A stretch of 46,179 bases of DNA. Origin: Parasporobacterium paucivorans DSM 15970 (GTDB lineage: Bacteria; Bacillota; Clostridia; Lachnospirales; Lachnospiraceae). Below are positions 8,701 through 15,175 of the stretch, in pieces. The notes beneath the pieces were generated by a model. It was given only the letters and a program-made list of their open reading frames with translations. It did no database searches and had not been told where the DNA came from. The DNA is taken from positions 1 through 46,179 of the forward strand of contig NZ_FQYT01000024.1 of assembly GCF_900141895.1 (NCBI RefSeq). The letters are read 5' to 3'. Position numbers and translations under genes: made by a program. Positions within the stretch are counted from its first letter, which is position 1. Every line of letters starts with the position of its first letter.

Positions 8701-9509
8701 CAGCGCAGGTCTATAACATTGAGATCCACCCCTCGTCTTCTGAGCCTGGCCGCAAAAACCGGGAATATCCTATTCATAAGGTACTTCCGCTCGTCATTTA
8801 AATCCATGAAAGTGGAGGATATGAATATCCGTATTTCCTGTATGGCCGGACTGCTCACCACTGCATGTGTTACACTCTTTACTTTTTCTTTGGTGAATTC
8901 TTCTTCATATCGATTTTCATATCCGTACTTCAGCTTTCCGTCTTCAAACTCCCCCTCTTTTCTTGTTCCGTCAGCATATGTCAGTATTCCATATCCATGG
9001 AATACCCCCTTTTCCCACTTGCCTTCATATTTGTCTCCGGATCTATAATGCAGTGTCCCAAGCCCATTAAATTTTCCATCCTTGAATTCCCCTTCATATT
9101 TATCTCCATTTGCAGAAATCCAGATTCCACGTCCATGGAAATTATAATTCCTGAATCCCCCGACATACTTGTCTCCGTTTGCAAATATCCTGGTCCCCTG
9201 CCCATTCGGTTTCCCTTTTATCCATTCGCCCTCGTATTTATTTCCATCGCTATAGGAAAAGATACCATAACCATGAAATTTTCCCTCCTCAAAACTTCCC
9301 TCATACCGGTCACCGTTCACATAGGTTTTTGTCCCCTGCCCGCTTCGCAGGCCGTCTTTGAACTCCCCTTCGTATCTATCGCCGTTGCTAAAGAATTCCG
9401 CCCCTTTTCCGTGAGGTTTCCCATCCTTAAATTCTCCGATATATTTTTTTCCACCTGCAAAAGTCACTTCCCCATAGGCGTTTCCAGATTCATTTGAAAA
9501 TATACTCAT
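5781..9509 (-). CDS. MORN-DUF4062-STAND NTPase-TPR protein
   Basis: A 1,242-residue multidomain cytosolic protein. Order: eight MORN repeats (about 12-195); a DUF4062-type domain beginning IRIFISSTFMDLNDER (about 228) and including IDLRWGIQPEE and IGGRYGWIPE; a STAND/NACHT-like NTPase with Walker A GPSGTGKS (about 505) and Walker B LIIIDGMDQL (about 590); a helical middle; and seven kinesin-light-chain-like TPRs (about 930-1235, each with LWTMWNNLANAYLSKGEWDKAI character). This is the plan of signal-sensing STAND ATPases: C-terminal repeats sense, the NTPase oligomerises, the N-terminal domain acts. DUF4062-NTPase-TPR also occurs in animal NPHP3-like proteins. The ATG at 9509 is chosen since the upstream ATG overlaps its GGAGG site. 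Role in defence or stress sensing is inference. Confidence 0.85.
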   Translation of the reverse strand: MSIFSNESGNAYGEVTFAGGKKYIGEFKDGKPHGKGAEFFSNGDRYEGEFKDGLRSGQGTKTYVNGDRYEGSFEEGKFHGYGIFSYSDGNKYEGEWIKGKPNGQGTRIFANGDKYVGGFRNYNFHGRGIWISANGDKYEGEFKDGKFNGLGTLHYRSGDKYEGKWEKGVFHGYGILTYADGTRKEGEFEDGKLKYGYENRYEEEFTKEKVKSVTHAVVSSPAIQEIRIFISSTFMDLNDERKYLMNRIFPVFAARLRRRGVDLNVIDLRWGIQPEERAAAGKCGERNINKNTLEICLKEVDRCYPFFIGIIGGRYGWIPELEDVDLETDFYKRNREKIASYLSQRKSMTEMEILFGTLERQDAPIDYRFYIGDEDVYQDSAENYAACARNRQVMQTLFKEAVTKQKALRKRLIGSGKACEKTFKNPASLGESILKDMEMLIEELEQQGKIPTVDLTEDELRLLEIISFEKQKTKGYVGREAEKILDRYLELLLGKTEQEEIQPLFITGPSGTGKSTMIARWSKRLEAYTQLKVIKIYIGLQNNITTQSNLIKQLLTSIKKEFGIEREIPQESELRIQFETWLSYINGPALIIIDGMDQLTDYSGSMGWIPASTHFPIGMIVTSTGSIRPGKRELPVNEYRITGFTTKEKENFINEYLIKSARSMSEEGRAALMGRTDELGNNPLFVYLILQELIRSGRKDIYSEDEIRQKNFSPDSVLGIITLLLSSHSMEELFIKLYTRYENDYGKHLTEQMLSLIELTRKGIYYKELVDLVSEEQGKSLSGTEFQSLFSVIEDNLIRISGKYAFHHAYLKNAVQKKYGDREREYREQMAAYFNQAIRKAPTEADLHHAEELTYHLARLGKWEELLDAVSNPKILYWMLSYYENEMSGYFKNFKEMGIGFSDFYEKIKDTIKTDVKLKDMLGWLFLVNGENELSIRLFEEQESETLHRYGEDEPNLWIMWEHLANAYLSKGEWDKAIGLFQKVEEKRGNAYREESQDLWTVRHGLAAAYLAKGEYDKAVGLFQRVAAEEEQKHGEENPGLWKTWNALAEALRGKGEFEEAINLLRKTIAKQEDRFGEDDPVLWTMWNNLANAYLSKGEWDKAIDLLQRVTAKREERYGTEFPGLWRSWSNLSSAYKEKGELEKSIELLQKVTEKQEQKYGDENPDLWTMWTNLALDYSENKEFDKAVGLLEKVMHKQEERFGEGYHDLWKTWACLSKVYTDKGEYEKAADFLHKAKVRKDK

Positions 9510-9556
9510 CCAACATACCTCCATAGGATAATCCTGCCTGGATACTTAAACCACAA

Positions 9557-11260
9557 TCACAACCTGTATACTTTAAGCCCTATACTTTGAAGCAATGGAA
9601 TGATGTTTCGTACATTCTCGCGATTGAATTCCCTGTACTCTTCAGGCAATTTATCCCATGGAATGAGGCAGGGATGGGATTTCTTCTCATCGTCCCTTAC
9701 AGCAGCATAAACCCATCCATTTTTCACATGTTCTCTTACCCAGTCTGCGTGCTCCCATACCGCCATCGCCTCAATTTCATCTTCCGTGAAGGATTCAACC
9801 GCTCTGACAAGGATATCCGGGGATGCAAAACCACAGTTTACAATCGCAAGCTTATCAACAATTGCGCTCGCCTGTCTGAAATTCTGCATCACTTCATCTT
9901 CCCCCAGCGCCTCCCAGGCGACCGCTGCCGGTCCTGTTTTCCCTTTCCTCACCATTTCTTTAAGGTATTGGGTATGGGAAGCTTTTGCCAGAGCCTCAAT
10001 ATTTGACACCAGCTGCCGCAGAGGCATCCTGATTTTAACTGCAGGCTCTGAACCGAAATTTATCACCGCATCCAACAAAAACCCTTCCATAAAAAGAGCC
10101 CCCATGTCCAGGCGCTCACAAATAATATTTCTCTTTTTTTCTTTAAACGAGCAGCATAAATCCCTGCTTTCGTCGCTGGATTCAAAGCGTTCCATATGGT
10201 ATTGCACAGAAAGCCTGTCATTTGAAATTTCAATATTGGCAACGCATGCCACAAAATCAGCTTTATCCGTCCGGGTATACGTCTCACGGTGCCATTCCTG
10301 CAGTTCATCACACAGAATCAGCAGATAAGCCAGTGGGTGCGCCGATGCCTTAAGCGGACCAATACCCGCAAATTCCTTTATCAGTATATTTCCGTAATAA
10401 TTATGGAGAAAAATCGCACTGGCACTGTCAATCACAGAAGGAAAAATACTGCTGTTGATGCCGTTTTGCTGGATCAGCGATGCATACCAGCGCAGGATGA
10501 TAAGTGCGCTGAAAAAACCATGATCGACAAAACCGCTTTTTCTCATATTCTCCGGCAGACCATCAAGAAGTTCTTTTATCCGGGCAAAGTCCAGTCCAAG
10601 CCTTTCATGGAGGCTGACCGCGATTATATCCAGTGCCTTTCGTGGATTCACAACGGAATCAGGAGCGCTGCCATTCCCGGCCCACTCCGACAGTGTATTG
10701 AAGCTGTCAAAGTTGCTTATGAAAACCTGTGCCTGTATTTTGGGTGAAGTACTGCCCGGAATATCAGCCGCATTTTCAAAAAACATCTCCAGCTGTTTTG
10801 AGATGATTTCCACCGGATACCCTATATCGTGAAACAGAGAGGCAAGTCCCCATCTGAAGAAGAACTCCTCCTGCACGGATGAGAAATACATTCCGGCTTT
10901 TGTATCCTGCCCAAAATAATTCCGCAGCGAAGAATTCCGGGAATACATGCAAAGCCCCAGTAAAAAGACGTTGACAGAATGGATATAGTGATCTCTTTGC
11001 TTCCTGACCAGAGATCCGGTGCCTTCCTCATAGTTCTTCATCATGTCCAGGAGATCAATGAACGTGTCTCCTCTCTGCGAAAAACGATATGCGTAGCAGA
11101 ACGACATGTATACCCGAAGTGCTGTGTCGCCGTTTTCATTGTCTAAAAAAGCCTCCACAGTCTGCCTTATATAAACCTTATGGAATTGGCCGTTTTTTCC
11201 GTCTCCGTCCAGAGCCAGGGTGGAAAAAAACTTTCTGATATCGTTCAATGATAAGCCCAT
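9557..11260 (-). CDS. HD-domain protein with C-terminal RyR domain
   Basis: A 567-residue soluble protein. Residues ~85-340 look like a metal-dependent HD phosphohydrolase: RDHYIHSVNVFLLG gives an early His and FHDIGYP (about 141-147) the HD pair. Residues ~495-567 are a RyR domain: WEHADWVREHVKNGW, VRDDEKKSHPCLIPWDKLP and EFNRENVRNIIPLLQSIG match the ryanodine-receptor repeat signature (GWxYGxxRDxxxKxHPxLxPYxxL). HD enzymes hydrolyse nucleotides or cyclic nucleotides; prokaryotic RyR domains have been proposed to sense nucleotide-like ligands. The substrate is not predictable here. AAGGGGG precedes the ATG. It is the second gene of the operon, 28 bases after a free RyR gene and 47 before the STAND gene. 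Confidence 0.82.
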   Translation of the reverse strand: MGLSLNDIRKFFSTLALDGDGKNGQFHKVYIRQTVEAFLDNENGDTALRVYMSFCYAYRFSQRGDTFIDLLDMMKNYEEGTGSLVRKQRDHYIHSVNVFLLGLCMYSRNSSLRNYFGQDTKAGMYFSSVQEEFFFRWGLASLFHDIGYPVEIISKQLEMFFENAADIPGSTSPKIQAQVFISNFDSFNTLSEWAGNGSAPDSVVNPRKALDIIAVSLHERLGLDFARIKELLDGLPENMRKSGFVDHGFFSALIILRWYASLIQQNGINSSIFPSVIDSASAIFLHNYYGNILIKEFAGIGPLKASAHPLAYLLILCDELQEWHRETYTRTDKADFVACVANIEISNDRLSVQYHMERFESSDESRDLCCSFKEKKRNIICERLDMGALFMEGFLLDAVINFGSEPAVKIRMPLRQLVSNIEALAKASHTQYLKEMVRKGKTGPAAVAWEALGEDEVMQNFRQASAIVDKLAIVNCGFASPDILVRAVESFTEDEIEAMAVWEHADWVREHVKNGWVYAAVRDDEKKSHPCLIPWDKLPEEYREFNRENVRNIIPLLQSIGLKVYRL

Positions 11261-11288
11261 GGAATTGCCCCCTTTCCATGTGTTTCAA

Positions 11289-11570
11289 TCAATCAGGAAT
11301 GATTTTATAACCCAGTTTAATAATCAGTTTCAGGGTTTCCAACGCAGTATTGCGGTCATATTCCTTTTCGCTTTCGGGCAACTCGGAATAAGGCACCAGA
11401 CACGGATGGGTCTTCGCTTCATCGTTCCGCTCTCCGCCATATGTCCAGCCGTCAGCCAGGCGGCCAGCAGCCCAGATGTTATGGACATTTTCAGCCAGCC
11501 ACTCATTCAGCCTGGCAATATCATCAGGCAGAATTACATCCGACGTGTCAACAGGTTCTGGAATGTGCAT
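11289..11570 (-). CDS. Stand-alone RyR-domain protein
   Basis: A 93-residue protein that is almost entirely one RyR domain: LNEWLAENVHNIWAAGRLADGW followed by GGERNDEAKTHPCLVPYSELP and EKEYDRNTALETLKLIIKLGY (each block listed separately, residues ~22-90). It closely parallels the C-terminal domain of the next gene product, so the two may bind the same ligand or each other. AAGGGG lies about nine bases before the ATG. It is the first gene of the operon, so its level may set the response of the rest. In bacteria such domains are often found beside or fused to nucleotide-handling and conflict-system proteins (family knowledge); here that is context only. Confidence 0.85.
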   Translation of the reverse strand: MHIPEPVDTSDVILPDDIARLNEWLAENVHNIWAAGRLADGWTYGGERNDEAKTHPCLVPYSELPESEKEYDRNTALETLKLIIKLGYKIIPD

Positions 11571-11604
11571 ACAATCAACCCCTTTTTTAAGTTAATTCAC
11601 GAAT

Positions 11605-11634
11605 ATTATAGTTACATTTTATCATATAACCTTC
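11605..11634 (-). promoter_or_regulatory. Candidate promoter of the RyR/STAND operon
   Basis: On the minus strand a perfect TATAAT (11605-11610) lies 35 bases before the ATG of the RyR gene. At 17-bp spacing the -35 is poor (AAGGTT), so an activator may be needed. The wider region 11571-11769 between the divergent RyR and DUF6512 genes is AT-rich and has no other gene. Confidence 0.45.
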
Positions 11635-11769
11635 GCAATAAACACAATAATTGCTCACAGCTGTGTCCTGTTCTCATTGAGCCTTCTGCATGGCTGTATT
11701 TCATGCTATAATTACTGCATAGAAGATTGAAATAAATTGCGCTCTTTTATGAGGGGAAGTGAGGAATTG

Positions 11770-12312
11770 ATGAAAAAAATCCCGCCAAAAACCCAAAAAT
11801 GGTATTACTTAAGCATACCTATCCTGTTTTTTTTCGGATCTATTTTTCATTTTTTATACGATTTGTCTGGCAATTCTCCGATAATCGGGGCTATTTCTGC
11901 TGTGAACGAAAGCGTATGGGAACACCAGAAAATGGTTCTGCTGCCAGTTACAAGCTGGTGGGTCCTATATTTTCTAATTAAAGGGAAGAAAAATCAAATC
12001 AACAAAAGGAATTGGTTCACCGGATTAGCCGCTTCGCTGGGTGTCTCGATACTGGCAATACCTTTTTCCTTTTATTTTTACTCAGGAGCATTTGGGGTAA
12101 GCCTTATAATCGTAGATGTCTTTATATTGCTTCTGGCTGTTGCAGCTGGCCAGTGTATTGGAATCCATCTGTACAAGCATTCGACAGGCTTGCCTCTTTA
12201 TGCCTCCATAATACTTATCATCCTGATTATCCTCATTTTTATCATTTTCACCTTCAATGCTCCACACTTGCCCTGGTTCAGGGACAGTATGACCGGTCGA
12301 TATGGCATGTAA
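11770..12312 (+). CDS. DUF6512 family membrane protein
   Basis: A 180-residue membrane protein with about five transmembrane helices. The signature of the DUF6512 family is present: IFHFLYDLSGNSPIIG followed by AVNESVWEHQKMVLLP and SWWVLYF near residues 24-70. Function unknown. I use the ATG at 11770, preceded by GAGG at 11761, rather than the upstream in-frame ATGs, which lack a site. It is transcribed away from the RyR operon and ends nine bases before a REP hairpin. No functional link to the operon is evident. Confidence 0.8.
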   Translation: MKKIPPKTQKWYYLSIPILFFFGSIFHFLYDLSGNSPIIGAISAVNESVWEHQKMVLLPVTSWWVLYFLIKGKKNQINKRNWFTGLAASLGVSILAIPFSFYFYSGAFGVSLIIVDVFILLLAVAAGQCIGIHLYKHSTGLPLYASIILIILIILIFIIFTFNAPHLPWFRDSMTGRYGM

Positions 12313-12321
12313 TGATGACTG

Positions 12322-12336
12322 GGGGGTCTGACCCCC
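12322..12336 (-). repeat. REP-like hairpin H1 (GGGGTC class)
   Basis: GGGGGTCTGACCCCC: six-bp stem and a three-base loop (CAG on the minus strand). On the minus strand it is preceded by TAGTTCA, matching the GTTCAT foot of the other copies. It sits just beyond the DUF6512 stop. Confidence 0.75.
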
Positions 12337-12534
12337 TGAACTAAAAACAACACGAAAATGCTGCTGATATATATTCTCAATATATGGAATTCATTGGAAT
12401 CATGTTCCAACATGTACAAGGCCAGTTGTTTCGGAACCATTTTCTCCACATGAAATTAGGATATCCTTTTTCGTTTCTTTCACAAACCCAATTTTCTCCT
12501 ATTCCTGCCCAGCCATATAGTACCACATCATTTG

Positions 12535-12559
12535 AAGCGCCTGACTGCATCAGGCGCTT
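12535..12559. terminator. Hairpin downstream of mgtA
   Basis: A perfect 10-bp stem (AAGCGCCTGA with TCAGGCGCTT) and five-base loop, six bases after the mgtA stop. A U-tract is absent on either side, so termination is likely but not certain. Confidence 0.5.
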
Positions 12560-12564
12560 AGCCA

Positions 12565-15090
12565 TTACAAGCTGGCATGGGCGTAGAAATATTTCTTCGC
12601 TATTTCCGCTGCGACCACATACAGAGCGGTAAGGCCGATCAGCGCTGCAATGACCCAGGCCGGCAAAGGTGTGAACCCCAGAAAATGGTTGAATGGAAGA
12701 TATGGAAGAGCAAATGTCACTACACTAGTGGCAATCGTCAGCCACAGCAGCGCTTTTCCAGGCCGGCTTTTATAAAAGGCGAACCGGGTCCGTACCACAA
12801 GCGCAATAACTAGCTCTGTCAGCAGCGATTCGATGAACCAGGCCGTCTGGAACTGGGACTCCGTAGCCTTTAGTATAAAAAGGAGCATACCAAACGTGGC
12901 ATAATCGAATACTGAACTCACAAGTCCGAAGATAATCATAAAATTGCGGATGAAGCGCATGTTCCAGCGGTGAGGTGTTTTTATTTGGTCTTCATCCACA
13001 TTGTCACCAGGAATCCCGATGGCAGGAATGTCTGAAAGGAAATTATTCAGCAGGATCTGTTTTGCCAGCAATGGCAGGAACGGAAGGAACAGAGAGGCAC
13101 CAGCCATACTAAGCATGTTGCCAAAATTAGCGCTGGTGGTTGTAAAAATATATTTCAGGGTATTGGCAAATGTTCGTCTGCCTTCTTTGATTCCTGACAC
13201 CAGCAGGTCCAGGTCCTGACTGAGAAGCACAAAATCCGCAGCATCCTTTGCAACATCTACGGCCTGTTCTACTGAAATTCCAACATCTGCGGAATGCAGC
13301 GCAGGCGCATCATTGATTCCATCCCCCATATAGCCGACTACATGCCCCATCTTCCGCAAAGCAAGTATGATCCGTTCCTTCTGGACCGGGTCAACCTCAG
13401 CGAATACGGTCATGCGTTCGGCAGCATGCCATAGGGCCTCATCGTTCATCTCCTTGATTTCATTGGCGGTAATGATTCCTTCAACCGGCAGCCCCACAGA
13501 CTCCGCCAGATGACGGGCTACCAGGTGGTTGTCCCCTGTGATTACTTTGATCTGGACACCCAGCTGCTTCAGCGACTCGATTGTCGCGGCGACACCAGGC
13601 TTTGGTGGATCGAAGAACAGGAGAAATCCGCTGAAAGTCATTTCGCGTTCATCCAGTTTCACTGTATATTCTGCTTTTCGAGCCACTTCCCGCGCAGCGA
13701 TGCCAAGCACCCGGTAGCCCTGCTCGCTCCATCCAGCAAACTGCTTTTTAATTTCCGCTCTATGTCCTTCATTAAATGGCACGGCGTCTTTGCCAACCTG
13801 AATAGAGGTGCAAATAGAGAGAACATTATCGAGGGCTCCTTTGGAAATCAGCAACGGCCTGATTGCTGTCCCCGGATCGGAATCCACCACTACGCTGAGG
13901 CGTTTGCGTTGGAAATCGTAAGGAATCTCCTCCAGTTTATCGATTCCCGTTACATCTGTATGCTTACTCGCCAGAATTGCCTCATCAAGAGGATTGGCTA
14001 TACCAGTCTGGAATGCCGCATTCAGAAATGCCAGACGCATCACATCCTCCGATGGAGCCCCTGCGGTATCGAGGGCGCCGTCCAGACTTACCACTCCTAC
14101 CGTAATCGTGCCCGTCTTGTCGGTGCAGAGGATATCCATGCTCCCCAGATTTTCAATGGCATTCAGCTGTCGCACGATCACTCCGGATTTGGACATAAGC
14201 TGTGCACCCTTTGACAGATTGATCGTTATTATCGCCGGCAAAAGTTCCGGGGCGATGCCTACTGCGAGCGCAATGGCAAACAGCAGGGAATCGATAGGAG
14301 GTTTATTCAGGATAATATTAATAATTAAAACGGCCACCACCAGGACGGTCATAATTTTTGTAAGCAAAATACCGAATTTCCGTATTCCGTGTTCGAATTC
14401 TGTTTCCGGCGGTCTGAGCTTCAGCCTTTCCGCAATTTCACCAAACATGGTGTCTGCTCCGGTCCGCACAACGAGTGCTTTCGCCGTTCCGCTCCGGACA
14501 TTTGTGCCCATAAACACGGAATTGATGCGTTCAGTCAACTCTGCGTCTGCTGGAACCGGGCCCTCTTTCTTTTCTACCGGAAAAGTCTCTCCGGTAAGGA
14601 CTGCCTGATTTACGAAGAAATCCTTGGCATCCAGCACAATTCCATCTGCCGGAATCAGACTTCCTGCTGAAAGCATCAGGATATCACCAGGTACAATCTG
14701 TCCCGCCGGTATGCTCATCGGTTTTCCGTCCCTTAGCACCACAGCCTTTGTGACCACCTGAGCCTGAAGTCTCTCAACCGCCTTGCCGGCTCTGAATTCC
14801 TGCACAAAGCTGAGCAGTCCGCTTGCAAGTACAATGAGAATAACTATGATTGCATCTGTCCATTCCCCCGCAACGAGGGATACAACGGCCGCAAAAAGAA
14901 GAATCAAAACCAGAGGACTGGTAAATTGTTTGGCCAGTGACTGAAATGTTGTAAATCGCCTGCGCGGCTTCAGTACATTCGGACCCACTTTCTGAAGACG
15001 TCTGCCTGCCTCCTCCGTGCTGATGCCGTCCGGAGTGCTTTCCATTTCATGAAGGATTTTCGAGGTATCAAGATTCCAATAGGTATTCAT
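12565..15090 (-). CDS. mgtA: Magnesium-translocating P-type ATPase
   Basis: An 841-residue P3B-type ATPase that imports Mg2+ across the cytoplasmic membrane. Visible motifs in order: N-terminal cation-ATPase domain, AVLTGETFPVEK (TGE actuator loop), DKTGTIT phosphorylation site (about residue 326), TGDN, and GDGINDAPALHSADVGIS hinge followed by VDVAKDAADFVLL. The C-terminus has about six helices, with LLNNFLSDIPAIGIPGDNVD typical of MgtA/MgtB. Normal length. The start is the ATG at 15090 with GGGG nine bases upstream. It lies 85 bases downstream of the glycoside hydrolase gene on the same strand; I see no magnesium riboswitch in that short gap, so read-through or a promoter inside the upstream gene is possible. 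Confidence 0.93.
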   Translation of the reverse strand: MNTYWNLDTSKILHEMESTPDGISTEEAGRRLQKVGPNVLKPRRRFTTFQSLAKQFTSPLVLILLFAAVVSLVAGEWTDAIIVILIVLASGLLSFVQEFRAGKAVERLQAQVVTKAVVLRDGKPMSIPAGQIVPGDILMLSAGSLIPADGIVLDAKDFFVNQAVLTGETFPVEKKEGPVPADAELTERINSVFMGTNVRSGTAKALVVRTGADTMFGEIAERLKLRPPETEFEHGIRKFGILLTKIMTVLVVAVLIINIILNKPPIDSLLFAIALAVGIAPELLPAIITINLSKGAQLMSKSGVIVRQLNAIENLGSMDILCTDKTGTITVGVVSLDGALDTAGAPSEDVMRLAFLNAAFQTGIANPLDEAILASKHTDVTGIDKLEEIPYDFQRKRLSVVVDSDPGTAIRPLLISKGALDNVLSICTSIQVGKDAVPFNEGHRAEIKKQFAGWSEQGYRVLGIAAREVARKAEYTVKLDEREMTFSGFLLFFDPPKPGVAATIESLKQLGVQIKVITGDNHLVARHLAESVGLPVEGIITANEIKEMNDEALWHAAERMTVFAEVDPVQKERIILALRKMGHVVGYMGDGINDAPALHSADVGISVEQAVDVAKDAADFVLLSQDLDLLVSGIKEGRRTFANTLKYIFTTTSANFGNMLSMAGASLFLPFLPLLAKQILLNNFLSDIPAIGIPGDNVDEDQIKTPHRWNMRFIRNFMIIFGLVSSVFDYATFGMLLFILKATESQFQTAWFIESLLTELVIALVVRTRFAFYKSRPGKALLWLTIATSVVTFALPYLPFNHFLGFTPLPAWVIAALIGLTALYVVAAEIAKKYFYAHASL

Positions 15091-15175
15091 CAATTGTTTC
15101 CCCTTTCAGGCAGTGCCGGGTTTTTTCAATGTATAGCTCGTCTACCTTTGTAAACCCTTTCTCTTCCAAGAATGA

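Noticed and set aside
8865-9497. Hydrophobic plus-strand frame opposite the MORN repeats
   Set aside because: Repetitive pseudo-protein produced by antisense reading of MORN codons.
15091-15175. Magnesium riboswitch before mgtA
   Set aside because: The gap is only 85 bases and shows no elaborate conserved fold; an M-box would need more room.
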